Shown one piece after another: positions 29,311 through 38,513 of a stretch of DNA of 64,000 nucleotides; the stretch's first letter is position 1, and the number at the start of each line of letters is the position of its first letter. The DNA is from Streptosporangium amethystogenes. Its GTDB lineage: Bacteria; Actinomycetota; Actinomycetes; Streptosporangiales; Streptosporangiaceae. A program made the translations under genes and the position numbers. Below the pieces are notes generated by a model. That model made no database searches. It was not told where the DNA came from and was given only the letters and a program-made list of their open reading frames with translations. The stretch spans positions 186,001 to 250,000 of the forward strand of contig NZ_JOEQ01000003.1 of assembly GCF_000721075.1 (NCBI RefSeq). The letters run 5' to 3'.

Positions 29311-29868
29311 TCACTCCGCTCCGTACACGTGCGGCGCGAGAGTTCCGATGAAGGGGAGGTTTCGGTAGCGCTCGGCGTAGTCGAGGCCGTAACCGATGAC
29401 GAACTCGTTGGGAATGTCGAAACCGATGTACTTGACGTCGATCGGCACCTTGACCGCGTCCGGCTTGCGCAGCGCGGCGCAGATCTCCACCGAGGCGGGG
29501 TTGCGCGACTTCAGGTTGTGCACCAGCCACGACAGGGTCAGACCCGAGTCGATGATGTCCTCGACGACCAGCACGTGGCGGCCGGCGATGTCGGTGTCGA
29601 GATCCTTGAGCACCCGCACGACGCCCGACGACCTGGTGCCCGCTCCGTAGGACGACACCGCCATCCAGTCCATCTGCACCGGCACGTGCAGTGCCCGCGC
29701 CAGGTCCGCCATCACCATGACCGCGCCCTTGAGCACGCCCACGATCAGCAGATCCCGGCCCACGTAGTCCTCGTCTATCCGGCTCGCGAGCTCCTTGATC
29801 TTGGCCTGGAGCTCTTCCTCGGGAATGAGGACCTTCGAGAGGTCCTTGCCCATGTCGGCTGCGTCCAC
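29311..29868 (-). CDS. hpt: Hypoxanthine phosphoribosyltransferase
   Basis: Purine salvage enzyme making IMP/GMP from hypoxanthine/guanine and PRPP. The PRPP-binding loop is VLVVEDIIDSGLTL (about residues 99-112); LLIVGVLKGAVMVMADLARA and the C-terminal FDIPNEFVIGYGLDYAERYRN region are typical. Start is a GTG at 29868 or the ATG at 29853; the latter has AGGTGGA about 10 bases upstream. It follows tilS by 13 bases, the standard tilS-hpt-ftsH order of actinobacteria. Confidence 0.95.
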   Translation of the reverse strand: MDAADMGKDLSKVLIPEEELQAKIKELASRIDEDYVGRDLLIVGVLKGAVMVMADLARALHVPVQMDWMAVSSYGAGTRSSGVVRVLKDLDTDIAGRHVLVVEDIIDSGLTLSWLVHNLKSRNPASVEICAALRKPDAVKVPIDVKYIGFDIPNEFVIGYGLDYAERYRNLPFIGTLAPHVYGAE

Positions 29869-29881
29869 CTGGGATTTTTCC

Positions 29882-30904
29882 TTACGAAACGGGGCTGACT
29901 GACTGTCTGGCGAGTATCAGGGTGTCATACCGGCGGATCGCCCCCACCCCCCCGGGCACCTCTATCCGCCGCTGTCCCCGCCACTGGGTGACCAGACGGT
30001 CCACCTGCAGGATGTGCGAGGCCGCGAGGGTACCGGGCGGTGCCCCCGCGTCGATCGCCGCTCTCCGCAGCACCCTGCGACGCACGGCCGCGGGAAGGCG
30101 TTCCAGGTCCCGTACGGCCATCGTCACCGGCCCGATATCGCTAAGAGCGCAATCTCGTACCGCGACGCGGGCGTAGACCTCGGCGGCCCAGGCGTCGAGC
30201 GCGTCGGCGTCGTCACGGCAGAGGTCGGCGGTCCTGGCCAGTGCCTCGGCGACGCCGGGGCCGAGCTCGTCCGCCAGGGCGGGGAGCAGCCGCTCACGGA
30301 CCCGGACCCGGGCGTAGCGGGCGTCGAGGTTGTGCGGGTCGTCCCACGGGGACAGGCCGAGCGCCGCGCAGGCCGCCACCGTCGTCGCGCGGCCCAGCCC
30401 CAGCAGCGGCCGCCGGTAGATCCCGGTCCGCGCGGGCATCCCGGCCAGCGACCGGGTGCCGCTCCCCCTGGCCAGCCTGAGCAGCACGGTCTCCGCCTGG
30501 TCGTCCCTGGTGTGCCCGAGCAGCACCGCCGCCGCCCCGAGGCGCTCGGCGGCCTGCGACAGCGCCGCGTACCTGGCCTCTCTGGCCGCCGCCTCGGGGC
30601 CTCCCGAGGTGCCGACGGAGACCGCGAGCGCCTCGGCGAGATCGAGCCCCAGACCGGGCGCGAGCCGTACCACGTCGGCCGCGCGCTCCCCGGAGCCCGC
30701 CTGCAGGCCGTGGTCGACGGTCAGCAGGCCGGCCCGGAGCCCGGCCCTGGGCGCGGTGAAACCCAGCGCGGCGGCCAGGGCCAGGGAGTCGGCACCCCCG
30801 CTGCACGCGGCCAGCACCAACTCGCCCGGCTCCAGGTCGCCCAGCGCCTGCCGTACGGCACGGCGGACGTCGGCGACGGCGGGATGCGGACCCATGCTGG
30901 CCAT
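29882..30904 (-). CDS. tilS: tRNA(Ile)-lysidine synthetase
   Basis: Modifies C34 of tRNA-Ile2 to lysidine using lysine and ATP so that AUA is read correctly. The N-type ATP pyrophosphatase loop is [15 protein letters not shown] (about residues 32-46); [22 protein letters not shown] is the second family motif. About 340 residues: shorter than the E. coli enzyme and lacking its full C-terminal domain, which is usual in actinobacteria. The ATG at 30904 has GAGG about 8 bases upstream; the frame is open further but non-homologous. Confidence 0.93.
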   Translation of the reverse strand: MASMGPHPAVADVRRAVRQALGDLEPGELVLAACSGGADSLALAAALGFTAPRAGLRAGLLTVDHGLQAGSGERAADVVRLAPGLGLDLAEALAVSVGTSGGPEAAAREARYAALSQAAERLGAAAVLLGHTRDDQAETVLLRLARGSGTRSLAGMPARTGIYRRPLLGLGRATTVAACAALGLSPWDDPHNLDARYARVRVRERLLPALADELGPGVAEALARTADLCRDDADALDAWAAEVYARVAVRDCALSDIGPVTMAVRDLERLPAAVRRRVLRRAAIDAGAPPGTLAASHILQVDRLVTQWRGQRRIEVPGGVGAIRRYDTLILARQSVSPVS

Positions 30905-30972
30905 TGTCCGGCCTCGGACAGGGGAGCGGCACCGCGCGAGGCCGCGCCGTCCCCCAGGTGTTCCCCCGGGCC

Positions 30973-32067
30973 CTAGCCGGAAGTGCCGCCGACCTCGGAG
31001 ATGGCCGGGGCGTCGATCACCCTGGCGATCCACCGCTCGGGCTTGGAGATCTCTCCCTGGGTGGGAAGGGTCTCGGGTGAGGTCCAGACCTTGTTGAAGC
31101 CGTCGATGCCCACCTGGCCCACGACGGTATGGACGAAGGCCGATCCCTCGGCGTACTGCTTCATCTTGAGGTCGAGGCCGAGCAGCTTGCGGATCGTGCG
31201 GTCGAAGCGGGAACCGCCCTCGCGGCGGTGGTGGAACTTGGCCCGGATGTCGGCGACCGAGGGGACCACCGAGGGGCCGACCGCGTCCATGACGTAGTCG
31301 CCGTGCCCCTCGACCAGGGTCATCACCGCGGTGAGCCGGTCGAGGATCACCTTCTGCTCGGGCGTCTGGATCGCGTCGATCAGATTGCCCTCGCCACCCC
31401 GGATGACGTCCGTGAACGTGCCGGCGGCCGAACGGAGCCGATCCAGCAGGGCGGGCAGGTCGATGTCGGAGGCCAGCAGGAAGTCCGTCGTCTGCGTCCT
31501 GACGTACTCGCGCAGCCAGTGGACACCGGTGAACTGCACCCGGTGGGTCTCCTCGTGCAGGCAGACCCAGAGACGAAAGTCATCGGGGTTGACGTTGAGC
31601 TCGTGCTCGGCGTGGACGATGTTGGGTGCCACCAGGGTGAGGCGCCCCGTGGCCGCCTGGCCGGTCGGGTCCGGCGGCAGGAACAACTCGTACTGCCCGA
31701 GGACACGGGAGGCGAGGAAGGCCAGCACCGCGCCCACCTCGACCCCGGTGACCCGCGAGCCCATCGCACCCATGATCGCCGGCGCCTGGCTCGCGCGGGC
31801 GGCCATCCGCTCGGTGAGCGGCTCCAGCACCACCCGGAACCCGTCGATGTTGGCCTTGATCCAGCCGGGCCTGTCGACGATGGTCGCGGGCTGCGGCGCG
31901 GTCTCGGTGTCGATTCGGGTGAACTCGCGGACGTGCCCTTCGGCCTCGCGCGAGAGCCGCCGCAAATCGGCGACGGCCTGCCGGGCCTCCTCTCGGCTCA
32001 CTTGCGGCCCGGGGCGCACCAGGCGCGTTCCGGTCGCTACGGCAAGATCCCAGTCGATCACCTGCAT
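30973..32067 (-). CDS. DUF2342 zinc-dependent metalloprotease-like protein
   Basis: A 364-residue protein of an actinobacterial family annotated as zinc-dependent metalloprotease or coenzyme F420 biosynthesis-associated. The zinc motif is [11 protein letters not shown] (HExxH, about residues 170-180), preceded by [11 protein letters not shown]; a downstream [12 protein letters not shown] supplies the probable third ligand region. It lies between dacB and tilS, its usual neighbourhood. No signal peptide; substrate unknown. The ATG at 32067 (MQVIDWDLA) is preferred over the one at 32076. Confidence 0.88.
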   Translation of the reverse strand: MQVIDWDLAVATGTRLVRPGPQVSREEARQAVADLRRLSREAEGHVREFTRIDTETAPQPATIVDRPGWIKANIDGFRVVLEPLTERMAARASQAPAIMGAMGSRVTGVEVGAVLAFLASRVLGQYELFLPPDPTGQAATGRLTLVAPNIVHAEHELNVNPDDFRLWVCLHEETHRVQFTGVHWLREYVRTQTTDFLLASDIDLPALLDRLRSAAGTFTDVIRGGEGNLIDAIQTPEQKVILDRLTAVMTLVEGHGDYVMDAVGPSVVPSVADIRAKFHHRREGGSRFDRTIRKLLGLDLKMKQYAEGSAFVHTVVGQVGIDGFNKVWTSPETLPTQGEISKPERWIARVIDAPAISEVGGTSG

Positions 32068-32118
32068 ACCGTCCACCGTACGTGCTCCCTTCCCGGGCCG
32101 CGCACCCGGAACCCGTGA

Positions 32119-33495
32119 TCAACTGGCGGCGACCGCCGCCGCGAGCCTGTCGAGGGCCGCCTCCGCCTTGCCCCAGCCGGGTGGCACGTCGTCCGCCATG
32201 AAGGCGAAGGTCACCAGGCGTCCGGCACGCGTGGTGGTCATACCCGCCAGCGTGTTGACCCCGTCCAGGGTGCCCGTCTTGGCACGGACGAGCCCGTAGG
32301 CGGAGCGCGTCTTGTCGAATCTGTGCCCGAGGGTGCCGCTGAAGCCGGCGACCGGCATGCCGCTGACGATCGGGTTCAGGCCGGGGTTGGCCGGGGAGGT
32401 CGCCACCGCGACCAGGCGGGCCAGGGCCTCGGGGGTGATCCGGTTCCTGGGGGACAGCCCGCTGCCGTCGAAGACCAGCACGCCCTTGCCGGCGTCGAGC
32501 CTGGCCAGCACCTTGCCGACGGCCCGAGCGCCGCCGTCGAAGGAGGCGGGCTCGCCCTCCTTGATCGCCACGTGCCTGGCCAGCGCCTCGGAGAGGTCGT
32601 TGTCGCTGAGCGTGAGTGCCCGCTCGACCAGGGCGTAGACCGGCGCGGACTCGACCCTGGCGATCTCCTGGGCACCGGCCGGTGCCGCAGACCGCCTGGC
32701 GGACTTGGAAACCGTGATGCCGTACTTCGACAGCAGCGACACGAACGCGCCGTGCGCCGCGCGGGAGGGGTCGGAGGTCCGCTGGCCGCCGCTGGAGACC
32801 CTGCCCTCGTCCACCATGAGCGCGGTGACGGGGGCCACGCTGCCCTCGGGCACGTAGCCGGGCTTCCACGACGCGGCGGTGCGCGGTCCCACGTAGAGGG
32901 AGTCGTCGTAGGCCACCGTCACCTTGGACGTCCCCGCCGCCTTGAGCGCCCTGGCGGTGCGCGAGGCGAGGGTGGCGAGCGAGGCGGGCCTGGGATAGAC
33001 CTGGCTCGCCGCCGTTCTCGGGCTCGCCAGGGTGGGGTCGCCGCCGCCGACGAGGATGATCGAGCCCGGCGAGGAGCCCCGCACCACCCGAGTGCTCAAC
33101 CTGGTGTCGGGCCCCAGAGAGGCCAGCGAGGCGACAGAGGTGACGACCTTGGTGGTGGAGGCGGGGGTGATGCCCTTGACCTCGTGGCTGCCGAACAGCA
33201 CGGCGCCTGTCTCCACGTCGATGACCGCGGCCCCGACGCTTCCGCCAAGGGCGGGGTCCCCCAACGCCTCGGTCAACCGCCCTGCCAAAGTACCCTTGGC
33301 GGGGAGAGGTCCGTTCCCCCCCGCGGCCAGCACCGGACCCGCGGTGATGACCGGGACGGGGGGCGGCGCCGGCGCGACACGCTCGGACTCACCTTTGACC
33401 AGCGCACCGCTGGTGATCAGGTGTGCCCCGGCCGCGACGACGAAAATCTGCAGCAGGACGAGAGTGACCAAGGCCACCCACCGCTCACGCCGCAT
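32119..33495 (-). CDS. dacB: D-alanyl-D-alanine carboxypeptidase/endopeptidase (PBP4 type, S13)
   Basis: Secreted or membrane-anchored penicillin-binding protein that trims peptidoglycan peptides. An N-terminal hydrophobic segment (about 7-27) anchors it. Active-site motifs are complete: SxxK in [10 protein letters not shown], SxN in [14 protein letters not shown], and KTG in [11 protein letters not shown]. The middle carries the long insert of S13 enzymes ([13 protein letters not shown]). Length 458 is normal. Divergent from ppa with about 100 bases between them. Confidence 0.94.
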   Translation of the reverse strand: MRRERWVALVTLVLLQIFVVAAGAHLITSGALVKGESERVAPAPPPVPVITAGPVLAAGGNGPLPAKGTLAGRLTEALGDPALGGSVGAAVIDVETGAVLFGSHEVKGITPASTTKVVTSVASLASLGPDTRLSTRVVRGSSPGSIILVGGGDPTLASPRTAASQVYPRPASLATLASRTARALKAAGTSKVTVAYDDSLYVGPRTAASWKPGYVPEGSVAPVTALMVDEGRVSSGGQRTSDPSRAAHGAFVSLLSKYGITVSKSARRSAAPAGAQEIARVESAPVYALVERALTLSDNDLSEALARHVAIKEGEPASFDGGARAVGKVLARLDAGKGVLVFDGSGLSPRNRITPEALARLVAVATSPANPGLNPIVSGMPVAGFSGTLGHRFDKTRSAYGLVRAKTGTLDGVNTLAGMTTTRAGRLVTFAFMADDVPPGWGKAEAALDRLAAAVAAS

Positions 33496-33598
33496 TACGT
33501 CGCCGACCTCTCATCATCGGTACCCAAAAGGCATAAAACGCCTACGAGACATTAACGCCCAACCGGGGGTGCCCGGGGGTCTGAGTGGAGGAAACGCG

Positions 33599-34096
33599 GT
33601 GGAGTTCGACGTTCTCGTTGAGATTCCCAAGGGGCAACGGAACAAGTACGAGGTGGACCACGAGTCAGGCCGCATCAGGCTCGACCGCATGCTCTTCACC
33701 TCCACGCAGTACCCCGCCGACTACGGCTTCATCGAAGACACGCTGGGCGAGGACGGTGATCCCCTCGACGCCCTGGTGCTGCTCCAGGAGCCGACCTTCC
33801 CCGGCTGCCTGATCAAGTGCCGCGCGGTCGGCATGTTCCGCATGACCGACGAGAAGGGCGGCGACGACAAGGTCCTCTGCGTCCCCGCCACCGACCCCCG
33901 GATGGAGCACATCCGCGACATCCACCACGTGCCGGAGTTCGACCGCCTGGAGATCCAGCACTTCTTCGAGGTCTACAAGGATCTGGAGCCCGGCAAGTCG
34001 GTCGAGGGCGCCAACTGGGTCGGCAGGGTGGAGGCCGAGGAGGAGATCGTCCGTTCCATCAAGCGCGCCCAGGACGAGGCCCCCGGCAAGCACTGA
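33599..34096 (+). CDS. ppa: Inorganic pyrophosphatase
   Basis: Hydrolyses pyrophosphate to phosphate, driving biosynthetic reactions. Family I enzyme: [13 protein letters not shown] near the start, [24 protein letters not shown] (metal-binding aspartates), and [11 protein letters not shown]. Length 165 aa. The GTG at 33599 is fixed by GGAGG 7 bases upstream and by family length; the reading frame extends upstream but only antisense to dacB. Confidence 0.96.
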   Translation: MEFDVLVEIPKGQRNKYEVDHESGRIRLDRMLFTSTQYPADYGFIEDTLGEDGDPLDALVLLQEPTFPGCLIKCRAVGMFRMTDEKGGDDKVLCVPATDPRMEHIRDIHHVPEFDRLEIQHFFEVYKDLEPGKSVEGANWVGRVEAEEEIVRSIKRAQDEAPGKH

Positions 34097-34117
34097 GCCG
34101 TCACGGGTGACGGCTCA
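34094..34117. terminator. Bidirectional hairpin between convergent ppa and NlpC/P60 genes
   Basis: Eleven-base perfect arms, TGAGCCGTCAC and GTGACGGCTCA, with a two-base centre; the left arm includes the ppa stop codon. A further partial copy of the arm sequence follows at 34124-34134. The position between two convergent genes supports a shared terminator. Confidence 0.65.
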
Positions 34118-34131
34118 GTGCCGCTGAGCCG

Positions 34132-35421
34132 TCACGCGGGACGGGTCGCGCCGACGAGGTCGCTGCGCCACATCGGCGCGACCCGGACCACGTCCCCCGT
34201 CTGCGGGGCGTGCACCATCAGCCCCCGGCCGACGTAGATCCCCACATGGTGGATGTCTCCGGGATTCCCCGTGGCCTGCCCGTAGAAGAGCAGGTCGCCC
34301 CGGCGGAGCTCGCTGAGCCGCACGTGCGGGCCCGAGGTCCACTGGGTGCCGGTCCAGTGGTCCATGACGATCCCGACCCGCTCCCAGGCCCGCATGGTCA
34401 GCCCCGAGCAGTCGTAGGCGGCCGGCCCGGCGGCCGCCCACACGTACGGCTTGTCGAGCTGGGTGAGCGCCCAGTCCGCGGCGATGTCACCCCTGGCCGA
34501 CTCGGCGGTCACGTTGAGCGCCCAGCGCGACACGGGCTCTCCCGAGGCCACTCCCATCCGAGCCGCCTCGCGGCGCATCGCGGCCGCCTGGTATCGGGCG
34601 CGCTCGGCGTTCTCCCTGGCGATCCTGGCCTGCTCCAGAGCCACCTCGCGCTCCCTGGCGAGTTTCTCGGCCGTACTCCGCGCCTCGTCGGCCAGCCTCT
34701 CCAGCCGCGCCTGCTCCTCCTCGATCCGCCGGGTCTCGTCGACCTGTCTGGCGACGGCCTCCTCCGCGGCCTGCTTCGCCTCCTCGGCCTCAGCCTGCGC
34801 CTCCCGCTGCTCGGCGTACGCGTCCTCCGCCTGGGCCTGGAGGATGGCGAAGACCTCCTGGGACTCCCTCAGCTGCTTGAGCGTCTCGGCCTGTCCCCCA
34901 CCCATGTGGGCCAGGATGCTGGCCCTGCGCAGGTAGCCGTCGTCCGTGGGCCCGCCGTTGCCGGTCATCATGGCCATCATGGGCTGGGCGATGTCCAGCC
35001 CGCCGTAGCTCTGGGTGGTGATCGCGGCCACCGCCTCACGGGCCTTGGCGACCTGGGAGCCGGCGGTCTTCGCCCGCTCGGCCGCCTGGACGGAGAGCTC
35101 CTTGGCGCGAGCCGTCTTGACGAGCTCCCCGTTGTACGACTCGACGAGCCTCTCCGCGGTGGTGACGAGCTCCTCCAGCCTGGCCCGTGCCTCGGCGACC
35201 AGGACCGTGGTCTCGCCGAGCCGCTCACCACGCTCGCGGGCCGTGGCCCGTGCCTCGGCGACCTCGTCGGCCGACGGACCCGTCACGCCGCCGGGCGCGG
35301 AATCGTCGGCCGGTCCCGACCTGCCCGGCACGGCGCCGGCGGGGAGCCCCTGCCCGGCGATCAGGCAGCAGGCCAGGCTCGCCACCGCGGCGGCATGGCG
35401 GCGCCGTCTGACTGAATGCAT
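34132..35421 (-). CDS. Secreted NlpC/P60 endopeptidase with long coiled coil
   Basis: A 429-residue relative of the hydrolase at 4224. Signal peptide about 1-32 (hydrophobic AAAVASLACCLIAG), then about 230 residues of Ala/Glu/Arg-rich coiled coil, then the NlpC/P60 domain (about 305-425) with catalytic Cys in YDCSGLTM, His in HHVGIYVG and the HAPQTGD segment. The ATG at 35421 has GGGGGGAG 6 bases upstream. Unlike its relative, its leader has no c-di-AMP riboswitch blocks. It resembles RipA/RipC-type hydrolases with an autoinhibitory coiled coil; that comparison is inference. Confidence 0.92.
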   Translation of the reverse strand: MHSVRRRRHAAAVASLACCLIAGQGLPAGAVPGRSGPADDSAPGGVTGPSADEVAEARATARERGERLGETTVLVAEARARLEELVTTAERLVESYNGELVKTARAKELSVQAAERAKTAGSQVAKAREAVAAITTQSYGGLDIAQPMMAMMTGNGGPTDDGYLRRASILAHMGGGQAETLKQLRESQEVFAILQAQAEDAYAEQREAQAEAEEAKQAAEEAVARQVDETRRIEEEQARLERLADEARSTAEKLAREREVALEQARIARENAERARYQAAAMRREAARMGVASGEPVSRWALNVTAESARGDIAADWALTQLDKPYVWAAAGPAAYDCSGLTMRAWERVGIVMDHWTGTQWTSGPHVRLSELRRGDLLFYGQATGNPGDIHHVGIYVGRGLMVHAPQTGDVVRVAPMWRSDLVGATRPA

Positions 35422-35640
35422 GCGTCTCCCCCCGGAGTCCCCCTTGAACACCGCTTGCCGCGGTCTCACCGCGGAACGCGGCGCGTCGCCGCGTGCCAGG
35501 CGGCCTACCTCAACATTCCCATTCGTCACTCTACGCACACATGACACTCACGCCGCGTAGTCATCGCCCGCCACAATACCGCCGCCCGTGAGGGGCTCCG
35601 GCCCGTACCGCCGAAGGGATGCCCGAAAGCGTCTCGACGC

Positions 35641-37446
35641 TCAGACGGCCGGCGCCCTGCCGCCAGGAGAGCGCCGTTCGACGAGGAGCGTGGCCGGCCC
35701 TTCATGTGGGGCGGAAGGCCCGGAGAAGGGGGGAGAGCCGGGCTGCGGGGGCGGAGCGGGATTCGATCCGGGGAACGCCGGCCGGGAGACGTCCGGGGAC
35801 GGCCGCTGAGCGGCCCTCGGCCGGCCGAGGTCTCTCCGTGGCCCGGGACGCGGAGGTCTCAGGTCTCCCCGCGACGGCCCAAGGCCGGTGGACGGAGCCT
35901 GCGGATCGGCGAGCGGCGGCATCGGGCCGGCATACGGCGGCCGAGGATTCGCCCGCGGTGGCCGGGGGTCCGCCTGCGGGGGTCTCGGGGCATCCTGCGG
36001 GGGCCGTGGGGTCGCGCGGGGTGGCCTGTGCTCTCCTCGTGGGGGCCTCGGACCGCCCGGGTCCGTCGATCGACGTGTGTCACGGCAGGGGCGGAAAGGC
36101 CGATGTCCGTGGTGGTCGCGGTGCGGGGGGCGCCCGTCCGGCGCACCGGCCCCGGGAGCCCCTGGCAGCACCGGCCCGCCACCCGACGGTCCACCGGCTG
36201 AAGATCCGTCGGCCGAAGGTCTGTCGCCCGGCGGTGGGGGCGGGGTCTCCGCCGGGCGACGGGTCGGCGCCGGCACCGGCCGGTCGATCTTGGAGCCGGG
36301 CCCGGTGACGCCGACCGGCTCCGTCACTCCGAGCGAGCCGGTCCGTCCGACGGCCGTTTCCGCGCGGACGGGCTCCGGCATCGGCGACGCGTCCACCCGT
36401 CGACGCCCCCCTGACCGGCCGGACCCCTCGGACCCGTGGTACTCCCCCGTCCGCTGGTGCCCGTCCGGCCGCCGGACGGCCGGAGGCTCCGCCGACGCCG
36501 GGAACACCCCCGAGGCGGCACCGGGGCCGGTGTCTTCGGACCGGAGGGTGGTCTGGGTGAGGAGCAGGGCGAGCGCCGCCGACGCGGCGACCGCGGCCGC
36601 CGTACCGGCCATCACGTAGGAACGGCGACGGCCTCCGCGCGCCGTACCGGCGGGAAACCCGGCACCGTCGAGGGGACCGACCCGGTGGGCGACGTCGTGC
36701 CGGTAGGGGATCCGCGCGGGGTCGGTGAAGCAGTCCATCACCCGCGCGCGCAGCGTCGGCGGCGGCGCGACCGCCGGGAGCAGGTCGAAGACCTTGGCCG
36801 CGGAGACCTGCCTGACCCGGTGCGGGGCGCAGGTGTCGCACCGGTTCACGTGACGGATCACCCGCTCGCGCGTCCGCGCGGTGAGCTCGCCGGTGAAGCC
36901 GGTCAGCATGCGGGCTCGGCTCGCGCAGTCGTGGGGCCCCTTGCGGACGAGGACCTCCGCGGTGACGGCGTCGCGCAGCCGCTCCCTCGCCGATTCGTAC
37001 CGCGCGGCCGCGACCCTGGCGGTGACGCCCAGGACCGCGGCGAGGTCGACGGGCCCGAATCCGTGCCGGCAACCCAGGTCGAGGACCTCCCGGTCCTCGG
37101 GTGACAGGCTCCGGGTGGCGTTCCACGCCATCATCCGCAGATCCGCCTCGCCGGCGCCCGCCGGAACGGGGACCCGCGGGTCAGGCTCCCCGGCGAGATC
37201 ACGCCGTACGCACTCCCCCCGAGCGAGTGCGTACAGCCACGCCTCCAGCCGACGGGCGTCGGCGAGCGTGTGAATATGGGCCTCGGCCGCGATGAAGGTG
37301 TCAAGGCACGCCAGTTCCGCACCCGCCGAGACGCCGAGCATCGAATGGCAGTATCGGTAGACGCTTTCCGCATACGAGTCGTAGAGACGGGAAAGAGCCG
37401 CAGGTTCCCTCGCACGCAGCGCTTCGACCAGGACACCGTCAGTCAT
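35641..37446 (-). CDS. Membrane-tethered sigma-70-like factor with fused zinc finger and proline-rich outer region
   Basis: A 601-residue protein. Residues 1-80 are sigma region 2-like (LYDSYAESVYRYCHSMLG) and about 112-165 are region 4-like (LSPEDREVLDLGCRHGF, then a helix-turn-helix VDLAAVLGVTARVAAARYESA). A zinc-finger pattern like that of anti-sigma factors follows: C174, H199, C203, C206 (HVNRCDTC). One hydrophobic segment (about 276-299) crosses the membrane. The remaining 300 residues are Pro/Arg/Gly-rich with repeated PRPP units, predicted disordered and outside. C-terminally extended ECF sigma factors with zinc finger and membrane helix are known in actinobacteria. The ATG at 37446 gives the expected N-terminus. 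Confidence 0.8.
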   Translation of the reverse strand: MTDGVLVEALRAREPAALSRLYDSYAESVYRYCHSMLGVSAGAELACLDTFIAAEAHIHTLADARRLEAWLYALARGECVRRDLAGEPDPRVPVPAGAGEADLRMMAWNATRSLSPEDREVLDLGCRHGFGPVDLAAVLGVTARVAAARYESARERLRDAVTAEVLVRKGPHDCASRARMLTGFTGELTARTRERVIRHVNRCDTCAPHRVRQVSAAKVFDLLPAVAPPPTLRARVMDCFTDPARIPYRHDVAHRVGPLDGAGFPAGTARGGRRRSYVMAGTAAAVAASAALALLLTQTTLRSEDTGPGAASGVFPASAEPPAVRRPDGHQRTGEYHGSEGSGRSGGRRRVDASPMPEPVRAETAVGRTGSLGVTEPVGVTGPGSKIDRPVPAPTRRPAETPPPPPGDRPSADGSSAGGPSGGGPVLPGAPGAGAPDGRPPHRDHHGHRPFRPCRDTRRSTDPGGPRPPRGEHRPPRATPRPPQDAPRPPQADPRPPRANPRPPYAGPMPPLADPQAPSTGLGPSRGDLRPPRPGPRRDLGRPRAAQRPSPDVSRPAFPGSNPAPPPQPGSPPFSGPSAPHEGPATLLVERRSPGGRAPAV

Positions 37447-37488
37447 ACAACCGAAGGTAAACAGGCGGCGACTGTAAGTTCCAGCCAT

Positions 37489-37630
37489 TTCCCCATGGTG
37501 ACTCCAACTGTCTCCACGGGGTCAACACATCCGGTTAATAACCCCTCGCACCCATAATCATAAATATTGAAGAATAGTCATTTATCCAGATTAATCGCAC
37601 TTATCGGTATGGTGCGGAGGGGATTCCCGA
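37489..37630. promoter_or_regulatory. AT-rich intergenic region
   Basis: The 140 bases between the upstream lipoprotein gene's end and the sigma-factor gene are clearly AT-rich (for example CATAATCATAAATATTG) in a GC-rich context. They must hold the promoter of the leftward sigma gene. Such AT-rich islands are typical Lsr2 targets. No specific box is assigned. Confidence 0.35.
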
Positions 37631-38449
37631 TCACGGGTGGGCGGCGCTCGCGAGCGGGGCCTGCCTGCCCCGGTCCTTGGCGAACGGGGGCATCTTCGGC
37701 TTGACCGTGTGCAGGGGCAGCGCGCCGCCGAGGGCGAGCTGCTCGAAGGGGCGGCTGCTCGATCCCCAGGTGCGCGCGGTCACCTCGGCGGAGGCGATGT
37801 CGCGGGTGTTCTGGACACTCTTGATCTGCAGGATGAACCGGCGGTTCTCACCCGCCTGGAGGTTGTCCACGAACGTGCTCCCACCGCCGAGCAGCTTGCC
37901 CCGCTTGTCGCGCAGCAGCGCGGTGACGGCCAGACTGCGGGTCGGCATCACGTACGGGGTGCCGACGTAGCCGGTGACGAGATAGTTGCCGTCGGCGGTG
38001 CGGTCGGTCAGCACGCCGCGGACCGGGAAGGGCTGGAAGGCCGAGACGATCCGGCCGGCCAGGTGCCAGCGTGCCGGGCGGTACGCGATGCTCACGTCGG
38101 CGGGCTTGTCCTGGGTCACCACCTGGCCCGTGAAGGGCAGGGTTCCGGCGGGAGGCACCGCGTCCAGCGGCTGTTCCAGCCGGACCACCTCCTTGCCCGC
38201 GGCGTTCTTGGCCACCACGGTGGCCACGATGTGCTCGCCGAAGTGCCACGGGTTGGTGTTGGCCAGCACTCCTGCCCAGTTCACCACATATCCATCGTCA
38301 CCCTTGATGATGGACGAGGCCTGCTCCCTGACCGCGATCGGCTGGAGCGCGGCGGCCCGCTTCTTCTCCGCCTCCTCCTCGGTGCATCCGGCACTTCCGA
38401 TGAGGAGAAGGAGGGCGAGGGCGCCGACGATTCGGGTGCTGTGCGTCAC
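37631..38449 (-). CDS. Putative lipoprotein
   Basis: A 272-residue exported protein with an N-terminal hydrophobic segment and lipobox LIGSAGC (Cys at residue 22), followed by an Ala/Glu/Lys linker. The mature part looks like two beta-sandwich-type repeats (VVNWAGVLANTNPWHFGEH; NYLVTGYVGTPYVMPTRS), suggesting FxLYD-like or CARDB-like modules, though I cannot assign one. Function unknown. It lies between the ABC-F gene and the tethered sigma gene on the same strand. Confidence 0.75.
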   Translation of the reverse strand: MTHSTRIVGALALLLLIGSAGCTEEEAEKKRAAALQPIAVREQASSIIKGDDGYVVNWAGVLANTNPWHFGEHIVATVVAKNAAGKEVVRLEQPLDAVPPAGTLPFTGQVVTQDKPADVSIAYRPARWHLAGRIVSAFQPFPVRGVLTDRTADGNYLVTGYVGTPYVMPTRSLAVTALLRDKRGKLLGGGSTFVDNLQAGENRRFILQIKSVQNTRDIASAEVTARTWGSSSRPFEQLALGGALPLHTVKPKMPPFAKDRGRQAPLASAAHP

Positions 38450-38513
38450 CTAGCCGTGATAACCGGTGGCGACACCTCTCCCACTCCGACGCGCCGGGGA
38501 ACGACCCGAGTCT

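Noticed and set aside
35422..35640. c-di-AMP riboswitch before the second NlpC/P60 gene
   Set aside because: The conserved GAACCCGTCAGCTAACC-type block and partners are absent.
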